DNA of 64,000 bases from a bacterium (lineage in GTDB: Bacteria; Bacteroidota; Ignavibacteria; Ignavibacteriales; Ignavibacteriaceae), in NCBI GenBank assembly GCA_016716565.1, contig JADJWC010000003.1, positions 1 through 64,000 on the forward strand, in the 5' to 3' direction. This document shows positions 25,627-34,964 of this stretch, piece by piece. The notes under the pieces were generated by a model, which ran no database searches, had not been told where the DNA came from, and was given only the letters and a program-made list of their open reading frames with translations. Every line of letters starts with the position of its first letter. Position 1 is the first letter of the stretch. Both the position numbers and the translations under genes were made by a program.

Positions 25627-27074
25627 TGAAAAAAATATTTATTTCAATTTCGTTTTTGATTTTTATTGTCGGCTGTTCAGTTGGGCCAGATTATGTTCGA
25701 CCGGATCTTGAAATGCCCGATAGTACGATCTATATGCAGAATTACACTGTTGAAGATAGTCTTGCTTTGGCTCTGGCAGATACAACCTGGGGGGAATGAT
25801 TCGGCGACACTGTGTTGACTTATTTGATCAAAACAGCTGTTCAGGAAAATAATGACATAAAAATTGCAGCAGCCAGAGTAGATCAATATATGGGATTGTA
25901 CGGAGTTGAAGAATCCAACTATTACCCAAAGTTTGATGCAGGAGCTTCAGGAAGAGTTGGTGAAACAAATATTGATGGTACAAAATTCAGATCTGAAAGA
26001 TATACTTTAGATCTTTCTGCATTCTGGGAAATTGATATCTGGGGAAAAATTAGAAGAGCAAATGAAGCTGCTCTTGCCGATTTACTTGCCGCTGAAGAAG
26101 TAAGAAGGGGCGTCATCCTTTCGATTACTTCGTTAATTGCAAGTAGTTACTTCGATTTACTTTCTCTTGATGCTCAACTTGAAATCGCAAAAAGGACAGT
26201 TGAATCACGTGCAAAATCATTAGAACTGTTCCAGCAGAGATGGGAAAGAGGTGACATATCTCAGCTAGAAATAAGTCAGCTTGAATCAGAATATTGGTAT
26301 GCAAAATCACAAATTCCATTTCTTGAAAAAAGTATTGTTCAATTAGAAAATGCAATAAGTGTTTTGCTTGGGAGAAATCCCGGACCAATACCACGAGGAC
26401 AAATGATTAACAATTTGATTTTACCCGAAATTCCTGAAAGTCTTCCATCTACATTGCTTGAAAGAAGACCTGATGTGTTGGAAGCTGAACAACAGTTAGT
26501 TGCTGCAAATGCAAGAATCGGTGTAGTTAAATCTCTTTACTACCCTTCACTATCGTTGACAGGCTTACTTGGATTTTCGAATAATGATATCGCAAAACTT
26601 TTCGAGCCAAGTTCATTTGTCTGGAATGCCGGTGGAAGTTTGCTCGCACCTATATTTCGTGCTGGAGAAATTTCAAGCCAGGTTGAATCAGCTGAAGCAA
26701 TTCAGAGACAGGCATTCTTCAATTATATAAAGTCTGTTCAGACTGCATTTAGTGATGCACAGAATGCTTTAATTGAAAGAAAGAAGACTGAGGAAATTTA
26801 TTTTTCAGATGGTAAAAGACTGGATGCAATCACCACATATTATAGCTTATCTAATATGAGGTATGAAGAAGGTGCAACAAGCTATCTTGAAGTATTGGAT
26901 GCGGAAAGAAATCTTTTTAATTCAGAGCTCGGTTATGTTCAATCAAGAGCAACATTATTGAAAAGTGCTGTAGGAATATTCAGCTCACTTGCTGGCGGAT
27001 GGATTGATAAAACTGCTTGGGAAGCTTATCAGCCGATGAATCCGGTTGAACATTCAGAAGATGAAAATAAATAA
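25626..27074 (+). pseudogene. OprM/NodT-type outer-membrane efflux lipoprotein, interrupted by in-frame TGA
   Basis: ATG 25626 follows GGAGG and overlaps the pump stop (TGATG). A lipobox ('FIVGC', Cys17) and 'GPDYVRP' are typical of OMF lipoproteins. The frame then meets TGA at 25797-25799 (codon 58) and continues open to 27074 with 'FGDTVLTYLIKTAVQENNDIKIA' and two OEP repeats ('LLERRPDVLEAEQQL', 'YEEGATSYLEVLDAERN'). The family usually has a W-W-x-x-F motif where this reads W-G-E-stop-F, so two T-to-G changes would explain it. Mutation, readthrough and sequence error are all possible. Without the first 57 codons the product would lack its lipoprotein signal. Confidence 0.85.
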
Positions 27075-27079
27075 TTTTT

Positions 27080-27206
27080 ATTGGGTTAAAATCCAATTTA
27101 TTGTTCTGTAATTCGTTGACCACATCCTAAAGGATGTGGTTATTAGCCCCGACCTTTAGGTCGGGGTTCTAAATTTTGTCTAATATTAATTGGCTTTAGC
27201 CCAATT
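27080..27206. repeat. palindromic hairpin array between efflux operon and ppk2
   Basis: Four successive palindromes: ATTGG..CCAAT (27080-27097); a 10-bp arm ACCACATCCT with its complement (27119-27140); CCCCGACC-TTTA-GGTCGGGG (27147-27166); AATTGG..CCAATT (27188-27206). The first and last are inverted relatives of each other, giving a nested symmetric element. It resembles REP/MITE-type intergenic repeats and could also stop transcription. No transposase is present. Confidence 0.65.
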
Positions 27207-27229
27207 ATTATTTCAATATGAGGTGACAA

Positions 27230-28126
27230 ATGAAGAAAAAAGAATCTATTAAAAGAGCAAAAAAATTTGTAAAGCCTTTTAGGATAACGGATGGAAAAGA
27301 TTTCCGGCTTAAACACATTGATCCCGCAGATACACTCAATTTGAAATCTGAAGACAAACCAAGAGCAAAGGAAGCTCTTCAAAACGGAATTGAACTGCTT
27401 GCAGAATTGCAGGATAAGCTTTATGCACAGGACAGATGGTCAATTCTTCTGATCTTTCAGGCAATGGATGCAGCAGGAAAAGATGGTGCTATAAAGCATG
27501 TAATGTCAGGTATAAATCCACAAGGCTGCCAGGTATTTTCTTTCAAAGCTCCAACCAGCGAAGACCTCGATCATGATTATATGTGGCGATGTATGAAACG
27601 TTTGCCGGAACGAGGTCGCATTGGAATTTTTAATCGCAGTTATTACGAAGAAACTCTCGTTGTCCGTGTTCACGAAGAAATTCTCGCAAAGCAAAAGCTG
27701 CCTGAGAAACTTGTTACAAAACATATCTGGGATGAAAGATATCAAGACATACGAAATTTTGAAAAGTATTTTTCCAGAAACGGAACGGTCGTCAGAAAAT
27801 TTTTCCTTCACGTTTCAAAAGAAGAGCAGAAAAAAAGATTTTTAGAAAGAATAGATAATCCTGAAAAAAATTGGAAATTTTCTTCTGCGGATGCAAAAGA
27901 ACGCGGATACTGGGATGAGTATATGAAAGCATACGAAAATATGATTCGAAACACTGCCACAAAACATTCGCCATGGTACGTTGTTCCAGCAGATAATAAA
28001 TGGTTTACTAGATTAGTAGTAGCTGCAGCAGTTATTGATGCTCTCGCATCTCTGGAATTAGAATATCCCGAAGTTGGCGAAGAAAAGTTAAAAGAACTCG
28101 CAGAAGCTAAAAAGTTGCTTCAGTAG
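27230..28126 (+). CDS. polyphosphate kinase 2 family protein
   Basis: 298 residues, cytosolic. PPK2 enzymes move phosphate between polyphosphate and nucleotides. The P-loop 'FQAMDAAGKDGAIKHV', the 'PQGCQVFSFKAPT' block, the lid 'WRCMKRLPERGRIGIFNRSYYEE' with Walker B, and 'WKFSSADAKERGYWDEYMKAYE' are all diagnostic. The length suits a one-domain PPK2. Whether it prefers NMP or NDP is not decided. It follows a palindromic array and precedes a Ca2+/H+ antiporter; AGGTGA is the ribosome site. Confidence 0.93.
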   Translation: MKKKESIKRAKKFVKPFRITDGKDFRLKHIDPADTLNLKSEDKPRAKEALQNGIELLAELQDKLYAQDRWSILLIFQAMDAAGKDGAIKHVMSGINPQGCQVFSFKAPTSEDLDHDYMWRCMKRLPERGRIGIFNRSYYEETLVVRVHEEILAKQKLPEKLVTKHIWDERYQDIRNFEKYFSRNGTVVRKFFLHVSKEEQKKRFLERIDNPEKNWKFSSADAKERGYWDEYMKAYENMIRNTATKHSPWYVVPADNKWFTRLVVAAAVIDALASLELEYPEVGEEKLKELAEAKKLLQ

Positions 28127-28174
28127 TCCGGGTTAGATTCAATCATTCAATCAACAATATAGAGGGCAAAGTAA

Positions 28175-29260
28175 ATGAAAAAGTTTTTCAAACCGGGTCC
28201 TAATTGGCTGCTTGCTTTCATACCAATCTCGTTTGCACTTGAGACTGCTCACGCTTCAGAGCCATTGATTTTCTTTTCTGCAGCTCTATCAATCATACCA
28301 ATTGCCAAGCTAATAGTTCATTCAACTGAGCAACTTGCAACATATACAGGTGATGCAATTGGTGGTTTACTAAATGCAACGTTCGGGAACTTCCCGGAAT
28401 TAATTATAGCAGTTGTTGCATTAAAAGCCGGACTATACACAATGGTATTAGCTTCAATTGTAGGCGCAATTCTAGCAAATCTTTTATTGGCGCTGGGTCT
28501 TTCATTTTTTATTGGAGGAGTAAAGCATCACATACAGGAATACAATCCAGCCAGTGCACGTGTATATGCTTCTATGATGTTTATGGCTGTAATAAGTTTA
28601 GCAGTTCCTAGTTCATTCAATTCACTATTCGGGACACAGGATGTTTTAAGACAAGAGAGTTTACTGAATATTGGACTAGCAATTGTACTTCTGCTGGGCT
28701 ATGGTCTCTATCTTTTCTTTATGATAAAAACACATCCAGAGTTCTTTAAAAGCAATAAAGATGAAGAAGATGAACATCACGAAGACCGCTGGTCAAAAGG
28801 TCTTTCAATTCTTATGCTGGTAATTGCATCGGTTGGAGCAGCATTTATGAGTGAAGTGCTGGTCGGTGCAGCAGAAGGAACAGGTGAAGCTCTCGGTATG
28901 TCTGCTACATTTATCGGAATTGTATTTCTTGCAGTAGTTGGAGGTGCAGCCGAAAGTTTTTCTGCGATTGCGATGGCACAGAAAAATAAAATGGATCTTA
29001 GCGTTGGAATTTTACTGGGAAGTTGTATTCAAATTGCATTATTTGTTGCACCAGTTCTTGTGCTTCTAAGTTTGGTGATTGGTCCTTCTCCTTTACATCT
29101 CTCATTTCCGAAAACTCAGATGGGAGCTTTATTCTTTGCAGTACTGATTGGTTCCTTGATTTCCGGTGATGGCAGATCGAATTGGTTCAAGGGAGTACAA
29201 TTAATTGCTATTTATATAATTGTTGCTTTGATGTTTTTCTTTACACCTGATGCAATTTAG
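28175..29260 (+). CDS. Ca2+/H+ antiporter, CaxA/VCX family
   Basis: 361 residues, about 11 membrane helices. The two alpha-repeat motifs of the CaCA superfamily are visible: 'GGLLNATFGNFPELIIAVVAL' and 'FLAVVGGAAESFSAIAMAQKNKMDLSVGILLGSCIQIALFVAP'. Between them lies an acidic/His cytosolic loop ('KDEEDEHHEDR', about residues 200-210). These exchangers remove cytosolic calcium against protons. The gene is 48 bases after ppk2 and 11 bases before a possible VIT-like gene, so the three may be one transcript. Confidence 0.92.
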   Translation: MKKFFKPGPNWLLAFIPISFALETAHASEPLIFFSAALSIIPIAKLIVHSTEQLATYTGDAIGGLLNATFGNFPELIIAVVALKAGLYTMVLASIVGAILANLLLALGLSFFIGGVKHHIQEYNPASARVYASMMFMAVISLAVPSSFNSLFGTQDVLRQESLLNIGLAIVLLLGYGLYLFFMIKTHPEFFKSNKDEEDEHHEDRWSKGLSILMLVIASVGAAFMSEVLVGAAEGTGEALGMSATFIGIVFLAVVGGAAESFSAIAMAQKNKMDLSVGILLGSCIQIALFVAPVLVLLSLVIGPSPLHLSFPKTQMGALFFAVLIGSLISGDGRSNWFKGVQLIAIYIIVALMFFFTPDAI

Positions 29261-29271
29261 GGAAGAGTCGT

Positions 29272-29949
29272 ATGTCAGAAAAAAATCTTTGGAAGAAAAT
29301 TCAAAGCGAAGCTGGAAGTGCTTTAGATCCGATCAGCAGAATTTCTGAAGTACTTTTTGGATTAATCATGGTTCTATCATTCACAGGTTCAATCAGTGTA
29401 GCATCCGATGGTAAAGCTGAGATCAAGGATTTGTTATGGGCTGCCCTGGGATGTAATCTTGCTTGGGGAATTATAGATGGAGTATTTTATTTAATGACCA
29501 GGTTGTTCGAAAAAGGTCACGCATATTCAGTTTTAAAAAAACTAAAATCTACAACTGATAAAGCCGAAGGAAGAAAATTGCTTACTGATGAGTTGCCCCC
29601 AATTATTTCGGTAATACTGAAACCAGAAGAAGTTGACCAGATTCATGAAAGACTGGTAAAGCTTGGGGATGTTCCTAAATCAGTGCTATTTAGCTGGTCG
29701 GAGTTGAGAACTGCTTTCATAATTTTCCTGCTCGTATTCACCTGTACTTTTCCTGTCGCACTTCCATTTATTTTTATTAATAATACTGCATCAGCGCTGC
29801 GAATTTCGAATGGAATTGCATTACTAATTCTTTTCATTGGCGGGTTTTCAGTTGGTAAATATTCTGGTTTCCGGCCATTTGTATCCGGGATCGCAATTCT
29901 TTTACTCGGAGTTACACTGGTTGCAATTACAATGGCACTTGGCGGATGA
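29272..29949 (+). CDS. multi-helix membrane protein, possibly VIT1/CCC1-like
   Basis: 225 residues. Two N-terminal hydrophobic segments (about 25-75), a soluble stretch (80-140) with a Lys/Glu-rich helix, and three C-terminal helices (about 145-225). 'RISEVLFGLIMVLSFTGSISVA' and 'GCNLAWGIIDGVFYLMTRLFEKG' recall proteins annotated as VIT1/CCC1 iron/manganese carriers. The similarity is weak and I do not see a clear metal-binding set. It follows the calcium antiporter by 11 bases and overlaps the next gene by 4 bases. Confidence 0.5.
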   Translation: MSEKNLWKKIQSEAGSALDPISRISEVLFGLIMVLSFTGSISVASDGKAEIKDLLWAALGCNLAWGIIDGVFYLMTRLFEKGHAYSVLKKLKSTTDKAEGRKLLTDELPPIISVILKPEEVDQIHERLVKLGDVPKSVLFSWSELRTAFIIFLLVFTCTFPVALPFIFINNTASALRISNGIALLILFIGGFSVGKYSGFRPFVSGIAILLLGVTLVAITMALGG

Positions 29950-30572
29950 AAACTGTTTGCTTTATTTCGATTTGTAATTTATTTCTGATGTTAACCTCAA
30001 CCATATTTGCTCAAGAGGAGGATAATTTAACCTCTTCTGAATGGACTTTTAGTGCTGAAACTGATCTATATTTCACTGAACCATTTATCTTCCTTCCAAT
30101 CATTATTGCAGATAAAAGTAATCTTCATCTTGAGGCTCGCTATAATTATGAAGATTTAAAAACATTTTCAGGATGGGTTGGATATAATTTTTTTGGCGAA
30201 AACGAATTTGAGTTCTTTATCACACCAATGGTTGGCGGTGTTTTTGGAAGAACAAACGGAATTGCGCCCGGATTAGAATTCACATTCAGCTATATCGGAT
30301 TTGAACTATACAGCGAATCGGAATATTTGTTTGACTTCGAGTCAGAAGAAAATAATTTCTTTTACAACTGGACTGATTTAACTTATTCACCTTTTTATTG
30401 GCTGTGGTTTGGAATGAGCGGGCAGATTACAAAATTATATAACACCGATTTGGAAACTGATCGGGGTTTATTACTTGGAGGCTTATATCAAAATTTTGAA
30501 ATAGGATGTTATTTTTATAATCCCTTTGAGGATGAGTTCTTTTTTATGCTCTCATTATCAACAGAATTTTAG
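29946..30572 (+). CDS. putative outer-membrane or periplasmic beta-rich protein
   Basis: 208 residues, overlapping the previous stop by 4 bases (ATGA), so probably translationally coupled. A signal peptide (about 1-22, 'STIFAQ') is followed by aromatic and acidic beta strands, ending 'FFMLSLSTEF' with terminal Phe. It resembles a small barrel. No named family recognised. Coupling to the inner-membrane transporters is unusual for a barrel and suggests a joint role. Confidence 0.6.
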   Translation: MKTVCFISICNLFLMLTSTIFAQEEDNLTSSEWTFSAETDLYFTEPFIFLPIIIADKSNLHLEARYNYEDLKTFSGWVGYNFFGENEFEFFITPMVGGVFGRTNGIAPGLEFTFSYIGFELYSESEYLFDFESEENNFFYNWTDLTYSPFYWLWFGMSGQITKLYNTDLETDRGLLLGGLYQNFEIGCYFYNPFEDEFFFMLSLSTEF

Positions 30573-30610
30573 TTTAATTTCGTACTGAGTCTATATTCAA
30601 TTAGCGAACT

Positions 30611-31728
30611 ATGAAAAAAATATTTGTCTTTGTAATTATAATAGTTTTTCAACAGCTATTGTTTTCTCAATCGGAAAAAACTGATTCAACAGCTATTCAA
30701 AAACCCGATACACTGGCTGTCCGTGGTGTTGACTGGCTTGCTTATCCGTATATTTTTTATTCACCTGAAACAAGTCTAGCATTCGGTGGTGGTGGAATTG
30801 TATACTTTAAATTGTATGATGATCCAAAAGCAAAGTCATCGAGCATCACACCATCATTTTATTATACAGTTAACGGACAGTACGATGTAACTATCATTCC
30901 TGAACTTTTTTATTTGAAGATAAACTTAAAATCTGGTCAAAGTTCAATTACTCTTCATACTTTGATCGCTATTACGGAGTTGGAAACCAAACTGCGGAGA
31001 TTGAAAATGATCAATACCTGCAGGATAATATTCAGGCTCAAATAAAACTTCAGCCAAAACTTTTTGATGACCGCTTGAATATCGGAATCAACTATGAGAT
31101 AAGAAATATGTCGGTGGTAGATACTAAGGGGAATCCTTATCTGGAAAATGATTCAGCTATTGTCGGAAGGGAAGGTGGATTAACTTCGGGTTTGGGACTG
31201 GCTGTTTCCTGGGATACCAGAGATAATAATTTCTTCCCTTCGAGCGGTGGTTATTATGAAGCTTACGCAAGTAACTTTTTTGAATTTCTCGGAAGTGATT
31301 TTGATTATAGCAAAAAAGTGGTTGATCTCCGGCATTATTGGAATCCAACATCAAGTCATGTTCTTGCATTGCAAGCATATTTGTTAAGCGAAGGCGGAAC
31401 TCCTCCTTTTTATGATTTGGGATTACTTGGTGGAAGCAAGCTTATGAGAGGAACAATTATGGGCAGATATCGGGACAAAACTTATTATGTCATTCAATCA
31501 GAATACAGATTGCCGCAGCTTGTCTGGAGGTTTGGATTAATTTTATTTGCAGGAATCGGTGATGTAGCACCTTCGGTAGGAAGAATAACTATATCAACCG
31601 TAAAACCAACTTATGGTTTTGGAATACGTTTCAGGTTCGATGAACTTGAAAAGGTTGATATCAGAATGGATGTTGGCTTTGGTAAAGGCAGCAACGGAAT
31701 TTATTTCGATATTAATCAAGCCTTTTAA
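30611..31728 (+). pseudogene. surface-antigen (BamA/TamA-type barrel) protein, frameshifted
   Basis: The first frame (30611-31045) begins with a signal peptide ('LLFSQ') and barrel strands 'YPYIFYSPETSLAFGGGG'. The second frame (31075-31728) carries 'VSWDTRDNNFFPSSGGYYEAYAS', 'LLGGSKLMRGTIMGRYRDK' and a final '...IYFDINQAF', typical Bac_surface_Ag motifs. Adding one A to the A4 run at 30928-30931 joins them, giving 'LKIWSKFNYSSYFDRYYGVGN', exactly the family's 'F-x-(K/R)-(F/Y)-(F/Y)-G-(I/V)-G-N' motif. The intact protein would have about 372 residues. No POTRA domain is present, so it is not BamA itself. Confidence 0.8.
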
Positions 31729-31769
31729 CTGTTTGCAGATCAGGAATAAAGATTTTCATTAAGAATTTA

Positions 31770-34700
31770 GTGCGATTGAAAGAAGTTACTGAATTGAATC
31801 ATTCTAAATCCAAAAAGAAAAAATCACTTTCCCGAATAATTCTTCTATCAATCTTCTCTTTAACGGGAATATTAATTTTTTATTTTGTGCTTTTGTTCGT
31901 TGTATTTCTCATCTATAAAAACGATATCAGTAAAACTGTTTTATTATCTTTAAATCAGAAAATCAATGGCCAGATTTCTTTTCTGATCTTTCATTTACAC
32001 CATTTAAAAACTTCCCGAACGCATCCATTAGGTTTGAAGATTTATGCTTGATTGAAAGCAAAGACTCAACTTCCAAGCTTAATTCGATCCCGGTATTTAA
32101 AATTAAAGAAGCATATGTTTCGATAAATGTGGTTGATCTTTTTTCTTCCAATATCAGTGCTTCTGAAATTTCTTTTGAAAATGGCAGCATTAATTTAATT
32201 GTGTATCCGGATAGTCAGATAAACATCGTAAAAGCCATCAAGGGAGCGAATGAAGATGAATATGAAGCCAAAGATGAATTAAGTAAAGCAGATAGTACAA
32301 AAAAAGAAGAGCAAAATATTCCGACACAAAAGCCCGAATTATCACTTCACATTGAGAATCTAGAATTTGTAAATATTCTGGTTAATGCTGAAAACAAGTT
32401 CAAGAAAAATAAAATTCAATTTAGAATTGAAAGGCTTCAGTCAGACTTTTCATACAAGCAGAAAGAAATTACTGCATCCATTGATTTTGATGGTCACATT
32501 GATTCCTTAATCAAAAACAATGCATCAATTCTTAGTGATCTTCAAATCGGAATTAATTCAAATTTGCAAATCAATCCAGATTCAGTTTTTGTCTCTTTCA
32601 ATGAAGGAAATATTTCGATCGGCAAAGCGCAGTTTCAATTCAACGGAATATTTAACTCAAAAAATGAAGGGTATATTGATGTTTCAGTAAAAGGAGTAGA
32701 TGAAGATTTCAGTCTCTTCTCACTTTTTCTCAGTGAAACAGGATTAAGAAATTTAAAATCGGGCAGAGTTGATCTGGAGGCACGAGTCAATGGAAAAACT
32801 TATTCTGAATTTCCGGTAATTGATGTTTCGTTCGGATTAAGTAAAGTTTTCCTGACCAACCCAATCACCAAAAGAGAAATAAAAAATTTGAATCTTACAG
32901 GAAATTTTACATCCGGTAAAAACGATGATTGGTCTGAAGCTGAATTAATAATAGATACGTTATATGCTGATTTGCCTGATGGCTTTGTGAAATTATCCGG
33001 CTCAATAAATAATTTTACCCAACCTCAACTAAATCTAATTTTGTTTCTCTCGGCGGATGTAACCGGACTCGATAAATTATTCAGTTTGGGAACAATATCA
33101 GATCTGCAAGGAAAAATTGAAATAACCGATAAAATTGTTGGCAAGTATTTAATCAGTGAAAAGCGTTATGTGAACGAGATGAATGAAGCCAAAATTTCTT
33201 TTGAAGATTTTGGATTAAATGTTCCAGGTACTATTAGGTTTGATAACATCAATGGAATAATCAAAAGAAATAATGATGATTTAGAATTTGCTAATCTGAA
33301 AGTGGTTTCAGAAGGAACAGATTTCCTGATAAACGGTGAAGTAAAAAATGCTATGGCTTTGCTGTTCAACAGGGAAGAGGACATTACCGGTGATCTTCAA
33401 ATAAAATCAAAAGTTTTCGACTTGCCGAATTTTTTATTTTTTGATCCTTCGATTAAGAGAGACTTCAATCATCGCATTCTTGATATTGATGTGGATGTAA
33501 TTGCGAAAACTTCTACATCAAAAGCGGCAAAGTTTAAATCATTCCCTGAAATAGAATTTCAAATAAGAAAGATTAATGCAACTGCGGAAGGTTTCCTCCC
33601 AAGATTAAAAATCAATTCCGGGACATTTAAAATCAGCGAGAATATATTAGGGTTTAATCTGAAGTTCACCAATTTTAAAACGGATTTTCTGACAGGAAAC
33701 TTTAACTTCACGGGAGAATACAACACTTCAAAATATCAACCCTTCTATATAAAGGCTGAAACTAATTTTAAGAATATTAACTTATCGGAATTATTTTATG
33801 CGGCGGAGGATACTATTCCTGAAATAATGAATGGTAAGCTTTCAGGAAAATTTTTTACTGAGCTTCAATTCCCGACTGACTCACTCGTTTTGAAATATGT
33901 AAAAATTAAAAATTCGAACGTAGTTTATGAGTTTTCAAAGGACACGATTACTGCAAAAAACTTTCAATTGTTTTTGACTGATATTTATTTTAACGATAAA
34001 ATAAATCCCAATCCACTCGCTACAATATTTTTAACAGCAAAATTGAAATCAGATATTATTTCCTCGCGCAATTTTAACTTTTCTGATCTTGATTTTTCCA
34101 TTAATTCCAGGAATGGCACCTTCGAAATTAGATCTGAAGTCGTAAGACTGTTTGGAGAAAATGCCAGGGGTAATTCAACTTTTACTTTATCCCCGTTTGT
34201 AAAAAATCCAAAATATAGTCTTGTTTTCAATGATGTAAATTTCAATGCTGAGAAATTGCTGGAATCTTTTAATGAAAATCCGGTTATTGCTGGACCACTT
34301 AATCTTTCTCTGAATTTGACTTCGAGCGGAGAAGAATGGGAAAATATCGTTGATAATATTCAGGGAACAATTAGCCTATCAGGAGAAAATCTTTCTCTCA
34401 ATGGACTAGATGCGGATGAGATTATTGATAAATTCAAGCGGAGTCAGAATTTTAATCTGATAGATCTTGGTGCTGTACTGCTTGCTGGTCCGGTCGGACT
34501 TGCTGTAACGAAAGGAACTGACTTTGCAAGAGTGTTTGTATTTAATTCAGGGAAGACCACAAAAATTGTAAAGATGGTTTCCAACTGGGAAATAATTAGT
34601 GGCGTCTTTAAGATTGAAGATGCGGCTTTTGCAACAAATAAAAATCGAGTTGCATTAGTTGGTTCAATCGGATTCGCTGATCAGGAACTCGATCTGACAA

Positions 34701-34888
34701 TTGCACTTTTAAATAAAAACGGATGCAGCATTTTCATTCAGGATGTCTTCGGAGATTTAAACTCACCCGAACTCGGTAAAGTGAAAGTAGTAGGTACTCT
34801 TCTGGCACCTGTTAAAAATTTGACAGATGATTTACTCGGAGTCGAATGTGATGTTTTCTACTCAGGATCTGTTGAACATCCGAAATAA
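31770..34888 (+). pseudogene. AsmA-family envelope protein, frameshifted
   Basis: The first frame (GTG 31770 to 32051) gives a Lys-rich N-terminus and one membrane helix ('ILLSIFSLTGILIFYFVLLFVVFL'), then 'LSLNQKINGQIS'. The second frame (32048-34888) gives a long beta-rich body and an AsmA C-terminal type end ('GDLQIKS', 'VALVGSIGFADQELDLTIAL'). Adding one T to the T4 run at 31979-31982 joins them through 'FSDLSFTPFKNFPNASIRFEDL', the classic AsmA segment. The intact length would be about 1039. AsmA-like proteins bridge the periplasm and move phospholipid to the outer membrane. Confidence 0.8.
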
Positions 34889-34903
34889 TAAGGCAGTATT
34901 AAT

Positions 34904-34947
34904 AGCTGGATTGTCATGAGTGAGTTACACAAAACAAAAATCCAGCT
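34904..34947. terminator. bidirectional terminator-like inverted repeat
   Basis: A 9-bp stem AGCTGGATT/AATCCAGCT (34904-34912, 34939-34947) with a 26-base loop lies between the convergent AsmA-like and argF genes. TTAAAAAAT follows on the plus side. Confidence 0.45.
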
Positions 34948-34964
34948 TAAAAAATCAACCTAAT

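Noticed and set aside
25797..25799. TGA read as an amino acid (genetic-code change)
   Set aside because: Many intact genes here end in TGA (receiver 3573, asparaginase 17018, pyrR 39052, CoA-transferase 55914), so TGA is a normal stop.
30611..31728. BamA itself
   Set aside because: No POTRA domains precede the barrel and the length is far too short.
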